DNA from: Yamadazyma tenuis
Lineage: Eukaryota; Ascomycota; Pichiomycetes; Serinales; Debaryomycetaceae
Assembly (NCBI RefSeq): GCF_029203305.1
Contig: NC_089462.1
Location: 1-64,000 of the forward strand
Reading direction: 5' to 3'
DNA: 64,000 nt
In this document: positions 51,256 through 61,200 of the stretch, in pieces
Layout: every line of letters starts with the position of its first letter
Position numbering within the stretch: the first letter of the stretch is position 1
Notes under the pieces: generated by a model
The model's database searches: none
What the model was told of the DNA's origin: nothing
Seen by the model: only the letters and a program-made list of their open reading frames with translations
Made by a program: the position numbers and the translations under genes

Positions 51256-52983
51256 ATGAAGTACGTTGTTGTTTCCGGAGGTGTCATCTCAGGTATTGGT
51301 AAAGGGGTTCTTGCCTCTTCTACTGGGTTGTTATTCAAGACTTTGGGATTTAGGGTAACCTCAATCAAAATCGATCCTTACATGAACATCGATGCCGGTA
51401 CCATGTCACCATTAGAACACGGAGAGTGTTTTGTGTTGAATGACGGGGGTGAAGTCGACTTGGATTTGGGAAATTACGAACGGTACTTGAATATTACCTT
51501 GACTAGAGATCATAACATCACCACTGGTAAGATCTATTCCCATGTTATTGAGAAGGAAAGAAACGGAGACTACTTGGGTAAAACCGTGCAAGTAGTGCCT
51601 CACATCACCAATGCAATCCAAGACTGGGTTGAAAGAGTCAGTCGAGTTCCAGTTGATGATTCAGGATTGGAACCGGAGATTTGTATTGTGGAATTGGGAG
51701 GAACCGTTGGTGACATTGAAAGTGCTCCATTTGTTGAGGCTTTAAGACAGTTTCAATTTAGAGTGGGGCCTGAGAACTTTGCCTTGATTCACGTGTCGTT
51801 GGTTCCTGTTATTCACGGAGAGCAGAAGACCAAGCCTACCCAAGCTGCTATCAAGGACTTGAGATCTTTGGGTTTGACCCCAGACATGATTGCTTGTAGA
51901 TGTCAGGAAGAGTTGGAAGCTGGAACCATTGAAAAGATTGGAATGTTCTGTCATGTGGGGCCAAACCAGGTCATTGCCGTGCATGATGTTAACTCCACCT
52001 ACCATGTGCCCTTGTTATTGAAGGAACAAAAGATGATGAAGTATTTGCAAAAGAAGTTGGCGTTGGAAAACGTCCAGTTGCCAACCGAAGCTTTATCCAA
52101 GGGTGAACAACTTTTGATCAAATGGAGGAAATTGACCTCTAGTCATGACAAATCTTTTGAGTCCGTCACTATTGCCTTGGTTGGAAAGTACACTCACTTG
52201 AAGGACTCTTATTTGTCGGTGATCAAGTCTTTGGAACATGCTTCCATGAAATGTCACAGAAGATTAAAGATCGAATGGGTCGAATCCACCGACTTGGAGG
52301 AAGAAACCAAGATTTCCAACTTGTCCAACTATCACAAGGCATGGCACTACGTTTGCCAGGCCGATGGGATTTTGGTTCCTGGAGGATTTGGTAGTAGAGG
52401 TATTGAAGGTATGGTTGCGGCCGCCAAATATGCCAGAGAAAACGACGTTCCATACTTGGGAATCTGTCTTGGTTTACAAATTGCTGTTATCGAGTTTGTC
52501 AGAAACGTTTTGGGATACGAGAAATCCACCAGTATGGAATTTGATCCTGAAACTGACGAAGCTACGGCTTCTGTAGTTTACATGCCTGATGTTGACCAGA
52601 TCAAGTTGGGAGGAACCATGAGATTGGGTATCCACGAAACCAAGTTTGTGGCTGATACCGATTGGTCTGTTTTGAAGAAGTTATACGGAGGTGCTTCCTC
52701 AGTTTATGAAAGACACAGACACAGATATGAAGTCAATCCTAAGTTGGTTGGAGAAATTGAGGCCAAGGGATTAAAGTTCATTGGTAAAGATGAAACCGAA
52801 CAGAGAATGGAAATGTTGGAACTCAAGGGACATAAGTTCTTGTGTGGAACCCAATATCATCCTGAGTACATTTCCAAAGTGTTGGATCCATCGAGACCAT
52901 TTGTGGGATTAATCGCGTCTGCTTCGGGGATTTTAGAAGATATCTTGAGCAGTGATGATTTAGACTACAAAGGAGAGTTTTGA
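51256..52983 (+). CDS. URA7: CTP synthase
   Basis: 575 residues. The enzyme makes CTP from UTP, glutamine and ATP in the cytosol and can form filaments. The synthase domain starts MKYVVVSGGVISGIGKGVLASSTG, with KIDPYMNIDAGTMSP and VELGGTVGDIES. The class I glutamine amidotransferase domain holds the nucleophile Cys in GICLGLQ near residue 404 and the His/Glu pair in CGTQYHPEY near 533-537. The length matches S. cerevisiae Ura7 (579). I read it codon by codon for CTG and found none in frame, consistent with CUG avoidance in a CUG-reassigned yeast. Confidence 0.98.
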   Translation: MKYVVVSGGVISGIGKGVLASSTGLLFKTLGFRVTSIKIDPYMNIDAGTMSPLEHGECFVLNDGGEVDLDLGNYERYLNITLTRDHNITTGKIYSHVIEKERNGDYLGKTVQVVPHITNAIQDWVERVSRVPVDDSGLEPEICIVELGGTVGDIESAPFVEALRQFQFRVGPENFALIHVSLVPVIHGEQKTKPTQAAIKDLRSLGLTPDMIACRCQEELEAGTIEKIGMFCHVGPNQVIAVHDVNSTYHVPLLLKEQKMMKYLQKKLALENVQLPTEALSKGEQLLIKWRKLTSSHDKSFESVTIALVGKYTHLKDSYLSVIKSLEHASMKCHRRLKIEWVESTDLEEETKISNLSNYHKAWHYVCQADGILVPGGFGSRGIEGMVAAAKYARENDVPYLGICLGLQIAVIEFVRNVLGYEKSTSMEFDPETDEATASVVYMPDVDQIKLGGTMRLGIHETKFVADTDWSVLKKLYGGASSVYERHRHRYEVNPKLVGEIEAKGLKFIGKDETEQRMEMLELKGHKFLCGTQYHPEYISKVLDPSRPFVGLIASASGILEDILSSDDLDYKGEF

Positions 52984-53066
52984 TTTGTTTTTTAAGATAT
53001 AGATTTAATTGCTAGCATAGGATTCAATTTGCATTGTAAATATAAGAAACCCAAACCCTTCGCAAC

Positions 53067-53075
53067 CTGCGCACG
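53067..53075 (+). promoter_or_regulatory. CTGCGCACG word upstream of metallothionein 1
   Basis: 9-mer 97 bp before the first metallothionein ATG. The identical word occurs at 53617-53625, 121 bp before the second. It contains TGCGCAC, which matches the metal-response core TGCRCNC known from animal metallothionein promoters. Its use in this yeast is a guess. Confidence 0.4.
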
Positions 53076-53171
53076 CCCCTTGCTCTCAATAAAAGTCACC
53101 AAAAGCCGAGATTAAAATCCCCAGAGTCACCTAACTTATTTTTCACTGATTCAATCACCTTTCTTCTTAAA

Positions 53172-53291
53172 ATGGCTGCCTACACAAAACAAATCCCTGT
53201 TGATGCTACCTGCTCCTGTGGCGAATCTTGCACATGTGCTGGATGTTCTGGAACCGACACCAGCGGAACTTGTGCTTGTGACAAGAAGTAA
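53172..53291 (+). CDS. Small cysteine-rich protein, probable metallothionein 1
   Basis: 39 residues. Seven cysteines lie in a compact pattern (C14, C16, C20, C22, C25, C34, C36), including CSC, CTC, CxxC and CAC. Apart from one Tyr there are no aromatic residues, as is usual for metallothioneins. The N-terminus MAAYTKQIPVDAT is not Cys-rich. It should bind Cu(I) or Zn/Cd in the cytosol. It is followed 454 bp later, on the same strand, by a second, more Cys-rich protein. The coding end overlaps a GTAAGT word (53288-53293), which could be read as a splice donor, but the next gene has its own TATA and start. Confident as a gene; metal unknown. Confidence 0.8.
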   Translation: MAAYTKQIPVDATCSCGESCTCAGCSGTDTSGTCACDKK

Positions 53292-53745
53292 GTGACTGGT
53301 TTATAACCCGTCAACTTTGAGATAGTTTGGTCAACCCCGTGCCGGGAGTTGATTGTGTGAATCGAGCTTCATTCCAATGGGTTGTCGTTGGAATGTTGAC
53401 GTTTGTTTGTTTGTTTGTTTGTTTTAATACACGATTTTTCGTTACAATTACCGATCATGCAATAGCTGTGTATTTTCTGTCGGATTCCTCTTACTGGGTA
53501 CTTCAAGGGCAACTCTTTCTGTTTACCTAACCTCCTGCTTCTAGACGCTTCCGTGTGCTTCTACCACACTAGAGGCATTTCTGCTATATTTGCGGGCTTT
53601 TAGCTCAACATTGGGACTGCGCACGACTGCTCCATATTCGCTATGCGTTATTATAGCTACAGATCTTGGAAGTGGGTATAAAAGCCCTTCCACAACCCTT
53701 CAAATCAACTCAAACCAACAAAACAACTTTAATCTTAAAATAACC
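53292..53745. promoter_or_regulatory. Promoter region of metallothionein 2
   Basis: 454 bp. It contains six GTTT units (53401-53424), an inverted repeat CATTCCAA...TTGGAATG near 53370-53395, CTGCGCACG at 53617-53625, and a TATA box GTATAAAAG near 53676-53684, about 65 bp before the ATG. No tRNA is convincing here. Confidence 0.55.
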
Positions 53746-53904
53746 ATGTGCTCCAAAAATACCTGTGCTCCTTCTGCTGCTGCCTCTGCGTGTGCATGCT
53801 GCAATGCTAAATCAAACTGCTCATGCAATGTTTGCTCCTGTTGTAACAACAACAAGTGCTCCTCTTGTGGAGACAAATGCGAGTGCTCCGATTGCACATG
53901 CTAA
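53746..53904 (+). CDS. Metallothionein 2
   Basis: 52 residues from the ATG at 53746; the longer frame to 53590 starts at TTG and includes the promoter. Sixteen cysteines (31 percent) occur in CxC, CC and CxxC motifs, with no aromatic residues. The layout MCSKNTC, an Ala/Ser spacer, CACC, CSCNVCSCC, then CSSCGDKCECSDCTC is typical of a one- or two-cluster metallothionein. It is expected to chelate copper or other soft metals. A TATA box and a short A-rich leader suggest strong inducible expression. It ends 49 bp from the convergent EMC2 gene. Confidence 0.93.
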   Translation: MCSKNTCAPSAAASACACCNAKSNCSCNVCSCCNNNKCSSCGDKCECSDCTC

Positions 53905-53953
53905 GTCATTTCATGGTAAAGGTCCTGCTGTAAAATTTTATAGTCAATAAATA

Positions 53954-54862
53954 TTACAACACCAAAGTTTTCAACTCTTTTTCAGTGATGTTATTCAACT
54001 CCATGACCTTCTGGGCACTCGGTCCAGAAAGCCTCTTGATGTCGGCCTTGTACTTTTCAAACTCCTTGACGTTTGCCAACTTGTCCAACTTGTCGTTGAA
54101 ACTGCTCTGGTTGCAAATAAGGTACACCCCCAACCAACTGGCCTTGTGATCCTTACACACTTCAATCGTTCTCAACCAGCTGTTCCGAGAATCCACCAAG
54201 TACTTCATCAATTCCACCAACGCATCCTTCTTAACAATAGCTTCCTTGAAGTTCTGCAAGAAGAGATAGTAGTTCAAAAGTCCCACCTTATACAAGATCG
54301 GATATGCCACGGGCTCTTCTAAAAGAACTTCCTTCAAGCAGAAGATACTCTTGTCATAGTGACCCAACTTGGCATACTCGTCTGCCAACTCGGCCCATGC
54401 AATTAAATCCGCTGGCTGGAGATTCAAGTAAAATACCAAGTTACTAACATACTCTTCACCTTTAAGGTTTTCTCTGTTATAAGTAAGTAATCTCCTGGAT
54501 AGTCTCAACTCATTTTTGTTGGCGCCCAAGATACTGGCACCTTCCTTCTTCGACCCCTGGCTTTCGTAATATATCGACTTCAAAAGAGTGATCCGCTGGG
54601 AATTTTCATCACCAAACTGATCTATAATTCTGTCGATATAGCTCTTGGCCTCCACATCATGGTTGGTGATTAACGACAAATAAACGTGGAGCTCATATAA
54701 GTCATAGACATCTTTGATGTCGATGGAGTCCCCGTTGATAAGAAGTTGCTTGAGCTCGTTGTATGTATCGTCTACCTTGGAAGGCGAAAAGTTGACGAAC
54801 ACCCCGGTTCTTGCAATTGCAAGGAGTTTGGCTTTGACCAAATCAAATTTAAATCCAGACAT
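53954..54862 (-). CDS. EMC2: ER membrane protein complex subunit 2
   Basis: 302 residues from the ATG at 54862; five extra upstream codons begin at TTG. Cytosolic TPR subunit of EMC, which inserts tail-anchored and multipass proteins at the ER. Helical repeats are visible, with RRLLTYNRENLKGEEYVSNLVFYLNLQPADLIAWAELADEYAKLGHYDKSIFCLKEVLLEEP (about 128-190) as the conserved Emc2 signature. The length is close to yeast Emc2 (292). Confidence 0.92.
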   Translation of the reverse strand: MSGFKFDLVKAKLLAIARTGVFVNFSPSKVDDTYNELKQLLINGDSIDIKDVYDLYELHVYLSLITNHDVEAKSYIDRIIDQFGDENSQRITLLKSIYYESQGSKKEGASILGANKNELRLSRRLLTYNRENLKGEEYVSNLVFYLNLQPADLIAWAELADEYAKLGHYDKSIFCLKEVLLEEPVAYPILYKVGLLNYYLFLQNFKEAIVKKDALVELMKYLVDSRNSWLRTIEVCKDHKASWLGVYLICNQSSFNDKLDKLANVKEFEKYKADIKRLSGPSAQKVMELNNITEKELKTLVL

Positions 54863-55010
54863 GTTCAAATACGGCAAGGCGGCAGTTATATATGGATTTT
54901 ATAGCTGTTATTGTGCAAAAGTTTTAACCACCACAGTTGGAATTTTTGATAGAATGCGCTCACTGTGGATACCTTTTTTTTGTCGCGGTCTCCAGCAGAT
55001 CACTTTATTG

Positions 55011-55964
55011 ATGTCTCAAGAACTATCGAAAGCTGTAGATCAGTTTTTGGCCTACACCGACATTCAATCCCAACACTACGGAGTACCAGTGTTCAGTCAC
55101 GTGCGGTATGGTGCGGCAGGGGACAAGCCAAAACATATGGCCGATGCTGAGTATACCCAAAAGTACAATCACTTCATCAAGACTCTCGATACCCTATCAT
55201 ACTATCATGAAATGAAGCAATTAAGAGACGAGCAGTTGAGCTCTATAGATACAGAGTATGAGTATGTGATAGGTCAGCTACCAATTGTGTCCGAATCCCC
55301 ATCTCATGAAGAGGTGTTGACATTACTCAAGAGACAAATCAGTCTAAAGACTGACACGCTATTGAATAGTTATTTACAGGTGATGGTGCCCATACTACGA
55401 TCATTATTCCACGTGGACTCAAACCTCACGTCCAGTGAGATCAATATCTCCCGGAACTTAAAGTTTTTGTTCTCCAAGGAAAACGAGAATTCGTCTTCCA
55501 ATATCCACAAACTAATGCAAGAGTATAACATAAATAACCAGTTATCTGACATATTTGCCGAAAGTACAAAGGATCTTGCAGATCTCTATGAAACCATCAG
55601 ACCCAAGCTTATCGAGGTCAACCGGTTGATCAAAGATATCGAACAGGCCAAGAGTGACAACTTAATAAAGAAGTCGGCCGCCATCAAAGAGTCACTTTCT
55701 TCTTTAGATGAAAAGACTGCCAGGAGGAAATTTTCCCTGTTGATTAAGGAATGGATTACTATCGTCTCACTTGCCAATTTTCTACCCAACTTCATAATGT
55801 GTTTACCATTAAACTGGTATGATGACAAGGTATGCTTCAGTATCATCAAACACTGTGGCAAGATCTCCGAGCAGTTTGACAACTACTTGCACCTTATCAA
55901 TAAGAACAAGTTCGAAGATTTGACCATTGATGACCTTCTCATGATAGACTTGAACCTTAGCTAG
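55011..55964 (+). CDS. Unrecognised helical/coiled-coil protein
   Basis: 317 residues from the ATG at 55011. The open frame reaches back to 54714 through EMC2 antisense sequence, with another ATG at 54954, so the start is not certain. The protein is almost entirely helical, with heptad-like stretches around 95-130 and 175-240 (LYETIRPKLIEVNRLIKDIEQAK). A conserved-looking start (MSQELSKAVDQFLAYTDIQSQHYGVPVF) and an aromatic/Cys-rich C-terminal region (NFIMCLPLNWYDDKVCFSIIKHCGKI) flank these. There is no signal peptide and no enzyme motif. It could be a subunit of a cytoskeletal, kinetochore or tethering complex, but nothing lets me name one. It is divergent from EMC2 with 148 bp between starts. 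Confidence 0.75.
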   Translation: MSQELSKAVDQFLAYTDIQSQHYGVPVFSHVRYGAAGDKPKHMADAEYTQKYNHFIKTLDTLSYYHEMKQLRDEQLSSIDTEYEYVIGQLPIVSESPSHEEVLTLLKRQISLKTDTLLNSYLQVMVPILRSLFHVDSNLTSSEINISRNLKFLFSKENENSSSNIHKLMQEYNINNQLSDIFAESTKDLADLYETIRPKLIEVNRLIKDIEQAKSDNLIKKSAAIKESLSSLDEKTARRKFSLLIKEWITIVSLANFLPNFIMCLPLNWYDDKVCFSIIKHCGKISEQFDNYLHLINKNKFEDLTIDDLLMIDLNLS

Positions 55965-56029
55965 TGTTGGATTGATTCTCATTAGTTCTAATTGTTTATT
56001 ACTATATACATGTGGAATAAACCAACGAG

Positions 56030-56809
56030 TTACAATTGGAGTAATCTACCGTTGACAACGTTCCAGTCAATACACTTCCAGACGCTTTGTAAGTATTCCT
56101 TCTTGCCGTTCACTCCATAGTCGTTTATGTAAGATGTGTCCCAGAAGCTTATACCCAAGATAGGGAGAGTGAAGTCTCTCTTGTTACTGGTACCAGCTTC
56201 TTTGATCAAATTTAATTGTTCAAAGTTACCTTCATTGACTCCTCCATTCAAGTCCAAAGACTGGTTTTTTCCGTAGTAATAAGGAGTTCCATCATTATTA
56301 CATCTCAAAATTCTCACAGACTTATCTGCATCTTCCACCAAAAACACCCACCCTTGTCCAATAGATAGTTCTGCCACTGATAAAAATGCATCTCTGAACT
56401 CCTCGATGTTGTTGTATCCAGCATCAGCCAATCTACCCAACAAGTATCTGGAAGGCTGAGATTGTTGAGCTTCAGATGCATTGGTCAACTGCTCAAACAT
56501 CAAATGGTTGTTATGGGCCTGGGATGCAAAATGGAAGGTGTGCTGACCTAAGGTTTGTCTAGCTGTATTAAGGAGAATCTGGTAAGGAGGCCTGGATTCG
56601 CCCTCAGTCCCGTTTGTCAATAACGTCAAGTTCATGGTCAAATACTTTTGGTACTGTAACCAAGAAGCCTCAAACCCTTTGGGGGTGTATAAGCCTTCGA
56701 TTCCGTTTTTCAAGAACACATCTTGATTCTTCAACTGAGGAACCGTATGCACAGATCTCTGACAGCGCACGATACTTCTTATGGAAGCACTGGTGATTCT
56801 GCTGAACAT
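56030..56809 (-). CDS. RSM26: Mitochondrial small-subunit ribosomal protein, superoxide-dismutase fold (Rsm26/mS42-like)
   Basis: 259 residues. The N-terminus (MFSRITSASIRSIVRCQRSVHTVPQL) is a typical mitochondrial presequence. The body has the Fe/Mn-SOD fold: HTFHFASQAHNNHLMFEQL, AELSIGQGWVFLVEDADKSVRIL, LGISFWDTSYINDYGVNGKKEYLQSVWKCIDWNVV. The metal-ligand set of active SODs is not complete (no DVWEHAY-type site; FWDTSY instead). This fits the mitoribosomal paralogues mS42/mS43, which have lost enzyme activity. Length (Rsm26 266) and start support Rsm26 over Mrp1. Confidence 0.82.
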   Translation of the reverse strand: MFSRITSASIRSIVRCQRSVHTVPQLKNQDVFLKNGIEGLYTPKGFEASWLQYQKYLTMNLTLLTNGTEGESRPPYQILLNTARQTLGQHTFHFASQAHNNHLMFEQLTNASEAQQSQPSRYLLGRLADAGYNNIEEFRDAFLSVAELSIGQGWVFLVEDADKSVRILRCNNDGTPYYYGKNQSLDLNGGVNEGNFEQLNLIKEAGTSNKRDFTLPILGISFWDTSYINDYGVNGKKEYLQSVWKCIDWNVVNGRLLQL

Positions 56810-56907
56810 ACTTCAGGTGAGGTTTTCAAATTTTTCACCTTTCGAAATCGCGAAGTCGCTGCCTAGAAGCCAATGCTATTATGCAATTATACGTTATTTA
56901 TTATGTA

Positions 56908-58140
56908 TCATGAGGTTAGTTGGGCAGCTTCCAACTCAGACTTGAGCACGGGAATGTTCTGAGAAACCCAGTTGGGATCTCTAAGAAGTGACTTGGGGTC
57001 ACTAGTGACTTTTCCAGATATTTTACCCAACACGTCATTATAGACACCATCTTGTTCCTTGTACTCTCTCAACACCTTGTTTGTTTCAAAGTCAACAAAG
57101 ACACGAGTATCTCTGATTCTGAATATAACGTTGTCAATTCTCAAGAAAAGTCGGCAAAGAAGCAAGAGACAGGTGGGCATCACTCTTATCTTGGTGGACA
57201 ACATCGATATACCATTATCTCCAAGTTCATCTTCGTACAAGATCGACTCATCAAAGAACAATATAGGGTCTGGATTTAAAAGCCTGTCAATTGGAAACTT
57301 TTCGTCTGTTTTGGCGAACTCCATGTTGGTGATACTCCCCTTGTAGTTTGTAGAATACGTCCAGTCGTAGTTCTTAATAGTTTCCAAGTCTGTGTACTTG
57401 GTCAAATCGATGTTTCCGTTTTCTTTGAGGGCCTTTTCGGCTGATGCGTCATGAGAGTCTGTCGACAAGGAGTTGGTTCTTCTAGCCTCCAACCATTCTT
57501 GATGATAACTGACCTTTAAGTCAGAAGACTTATCAATTGAGTCGAGGGCATCCAAAGCATTGAACTCGATGATCGATTTGGTTTTGTCATTCACCAACTT
57601 CACAGAGTTGTTTCCAAATATCATCTCTGGTAACGGGAATCTAAATCTTTCTTCAAGGTCATCGAGTTCCTGAGAACTCAAAATCGGTCTTTTGATGGTA
57701 TATATACTCCAGTCATTAATGGTGATAGACGGCTTGTCCTGGATAGGGAAAGATGATTTGGGAGCAGGGATTATTACGGATCCACAGTGGGCACACTGGG
57801 GATTTGTGCACTTGCCCGTATGTTCCCTTGCTGGGACAGATATATTTGTGGTTGGTTTGGGGAAACTGGAGCTCATACTGGCGATTGCGTCGTTGGAAAC
57901 CTTTACAGACACATTTCTTGCTGTTGGGATACTGAACCGGGGGTTTGGAGGAGTTTGGGGTAATCTGTTTCTGGTATGTATCTTTACCATTTCTCGAGCA
58001 CTATCTATATGAATAGCGTTTATTCCTGAAGCTGGTACTTGTACCCCAGAATTAAGGTTTCGAGTAAAACTTGGTGGTTTCGGTGGACTTTTATGGCCAC
58101 CATCTGGCACTGTTTTATTGGCGTTGTCCAGTTTAGACAT
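56908..58140 (-). CDS. TIP41: TIP41-like regulator of PP2A-type phosphatases in TOR signalling
   Basis: 410 residues from the ATG at 58140. The TIP41 domain spans about 140-400, with WSIYTIKRPILSSQELDDLEERF, LPEMIFGNNSVKL, YDWTYSTNYKGS, ILFFDESILYEDELGDNGIS, RVMPTCLLLLCRLFLRIDNVIFRIRDTR as diagnostic blocks. The N-terminal 120 residues are Pro/Ser-rich with one CxxC...CxxC-like patch (CTNPQCAHCG) that could bind zinc. Tip41 binds Tap42 and the phosphatases Sit4/PP2A downstream of TORC1. Only about 104 bp separate its start from the GDE1 stop, so its promoter must be short or overlap the GDE1 3' end. Confidence 0.94.
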   Translation of the reverse strand: MSKLDNANKTVPDGGHKSPPKPPSFTRNLNSGVQVPASGINAIHIDSAREMVKIHTRNRLPQTPPNPRFSIPTARNVSVKVSNDAIASMSSSFPKPTTNISVPAREHTGKCTNPQCAHCGSVIIPAPKSSFPIQDKPSITINDWSIYTIKRPILSSQELDDLEERFRFPLPEMIFGNNSVKLVNDKTKSIIEFNALDALDSIDKSSDLKVSYHQEWLEARRTNSLSTDSHDASAEKALKENGNIDLTKYTDLETIKNYDWTYSTNYKGSITNMEFAKTDEKFPIDRLLNPDPILFFDESILYEDELGDNGISMLSTKIRVMPTCLLLLCRLFLRIDNVIFRIRDTRVFVDFETNKVLREYKEQDGVYNDVLGKISGKVTSDPKSLLRDPNWVSQNIPVLKSELEAAQLTS

Positions 58141-58244
58141 CACGGCGTATGAAATAAAGAGGTATCCGATCTCGTTGATAGAAGTGCGAAAACGAATGTC
58201 TAAATTTCGTATAATAAACTAGGTAAACGCAAAACATATAAAAA

Positions 58245-61200
58245 CTAATAGACGCTGCTGGCTTCGCTCTCGCTGTTGGCCTTCTCAACATCCTTTCTAA
58301 TTCCTTCTCTGACTGCCAAAACACTATCGACAATGACCGCGTCTACACCGGCCTTCATCTGGATTTTGCAATTCTCTGGGCTATTATTCAATACTCCATA
58401 GGTTACACACACTAACCCTGAAGATTTGATAACCTGGGCCAACCTAGGGGTTTTGACCAAGGTTTCAGCGGCACTCACAATTCCCAATAAATTCCACTTT
58501 TTTGCAAACCGAATGGCATTCTGTAAGGAGGATGCTCTAATATCTGCCATGGAATGGGTTCCGGCTTCAGTCAAGTAAAGAATAGGAATAGTAGGCTGCT
58601 TCAACGACAACATCAAACACACATCCGGGTGGAACGACGAGAGTATTATATCTCTTCCAGTAAGGTTTTCGTCGTACACAACTTGCAAGATAGTGTCAAC
58701 ATAGTGATTAACATCATAGGCAATATCTCCCATACTTTCTTCTTGGGCTTCGTCCAACATCGGGTACTTGACTTCAATATTGAACCCAACATTCCTTGGT
58801 AACTTCCTAAACAAATCCTTTAAAGTCACAAAATCAGACGCAATTGATAAACCTCTAGCATTACCTTTGAAGCCTTTATCTTTCCAGGTCTTGGTCAATT
58901 TCATTCTTCTGCTGTGCTGGTCTTGCAATTCTCTTTCCAAATCGTCGTCACTTTCATGATCTCCATGACTGAACGACTGGTGCAAATGATGGTTCTTTGC
59001 CATGTTCGGAACAGACTTGTAAGCACCTTTTGACCTAGATCTTTTACTCAAAATCTCGTCGTCCATGGCATAAGGTTGGATCTTTGGTGACTGGACACTG
59101 GGAGAATTTAATGACAAGGATGTCACTTCCGTTCCATTGGTATCGGCGAGTTCTAAAGGACTATTGGTTCTGCTTGGAGTCCACTGTTTTTTGTGGTTGC
59201 TGTAGGGTTCATTATCGTTCAAGTGCAAGAACTGTTCGGCCGTCAACGTATGCATTGGAATATCGACTCCCGACTCGGCCACCAAGAAATCGTGGTAAAT
59301 CACAGGGACCGAGTCCTTGGTCAATTGGACGTCAAACTCGACATATGAAGCACCCAACGAAGCTGCGGCAATGAACGATTCCACCGTATTTTCACCCAAC
59401 TGCAAGGACTTCTTGTTACTCACATTCTTACCCAAACCTCTGTGTCCAATAACCCTGGTAGAAACCAACTGTTTCCAGTAAGTATCGGTTCTTCCAATCT
59501 TCATGTTTGGATGGTTGAAAGATTTGACACATAGAAACTCGAATCTGACACTGCCCAAGACATTTAAAGTCCTTGACTCAATGATGGGCGACGTGACAAC
59601 TGAATGTAAAGATCTTAATTTTGGTCCCACATTGGTATACACATCACCCAAAAGAGCAACAGCCCTCCCTAAAATCGTTTCTTCTTTATTTAAAGGTAAT
59701 ACAACGTCTGGGTTCTGGTTATATTGGTAGGTAGGGACAATATCAAACGTGACAATCACATCGCTGGAAGTCAAATTGTTGGTCAACTTGAAGGTGATTG
59801 GGTCTGTAGCTGACCCATGATGGTCTTCCAACGGAAGGTCGATGACCACTGGAGGCTCAATACTCTCATTGTTCAACTTGTTCCGACAGGTAATTACCAA
59901 CGACAAGGCTGTATCCAATTCAGTGATATAGGTCTTAGCCAACGAGATATCATTCAACTCAATTGGTTTCTTATCGTCTCTCAAGTCAGTGGTTCCCAAG
60001 GTGATGAGCACCAAAGACTCGTCATTATTCAAGTATGTGTGACCGAAAGACTTGATAGGCTTGATTCTCTTCACATTCATAGGGGATTTCGATCTGGATT
60101 TCTGATTTGCAGTTGAATCCACCGAGATCTGAGACGAGTTGTCAAACTGCTTTAACTGTTTATACACCTCATTGACGGCGTTTTTGTTAGATTCAGGTAA
60201 AATGTCAATAGAAGAAGTGGAAGACATCACCAACGAGTCATCCAACAATAATGCATTGCTGGTGGGATTCTGAATGGAGCTGGCGGGAACTCTTTGTAAG
60301 TTATTCTCGTGGTTGCTAATATCGTAAAATAACAACTGTTCATTTTTTGGTTTTAACAAATCTGCCACTGCTAAATGACCTCTTAACGAGGCATGTTCCA
60401 TGGGTAACCAACCAGATTCATCCACCAAGTCATAATGGCAATTATGCTGCAACAAAATGTTGACTACACTTTCAAACCCTTCACTGGCAGCAACAAAAAT
60501 GGGTGTCCAACCAAATATCATCTCCCCTATTTCAGGGTTTGCACTGTTGTTCAATAAGAACTCAACAACTTCCGGCAAGTTCAATTTCGCAGCAATGTAG
60601 AGAGCTGTTTCATTGTTATGTTCGAAATCGGTGTAGTTGATGTTGATCCTTCCTAACTTAATCAAATGACTTAAGATTTCAGGGCTGTTCAATCTGACTG
60701 CCAAGAGGAGTAAATTGGAACATGTCAACCTATCCGTATTTGAATAAATTAACAAGTATTCGGTGGTTTTGGGGTGCTTACCGATAATAGACAAGTGAAT
60801 TGGAGTCAAGTTCTCCTGGTCAACCCAGAACTTGTTATCATCAATTGCCAAAGAGTTATTGATTAGATTCCATTTGAACAAGTAGCTCAAAATCAATTTC
60901 ACCATATCCTTGATACCATATTGAGAAGCATAATGCAAAGGAGTTCTAAGGTAGTTGTCTTTAGCGTTCAACAAGAATTTCAAGTTGTGTAAACCAGAAC
61001 CTGCACTAATTTTTTCAAGAATGTACTCGAATCCGCTCAAGATGATTGGCTTTAAATTGTTTCCATCAATACCAGAGTTACTCAAGTATAATTTGTTGAT
61101 GTTGTTGTTTTCTCCTGGGATCAATTTTTGGTTGATGCTGGCCTTTCTGGAATCCTCTGCATCACTCAACTGCTGCTTGCCATAGCTTACCACTAAAAGA

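Noticed and set aside
53288..53293. GTAAGT at the end of metallothionein 1 as a splice donor to metallothionein 2
   Set aside because: Metallothionein 2 has its own TATA box, leader and ATG, and no good branch point plus acceptor in phase precedes it.
53596..53660. TAGCTCAACATTGGGA resembling a tRNA A box
   Set aside because: No matching B box or cloverleaf; the segment fits better as the metallothionein 2 promoter.
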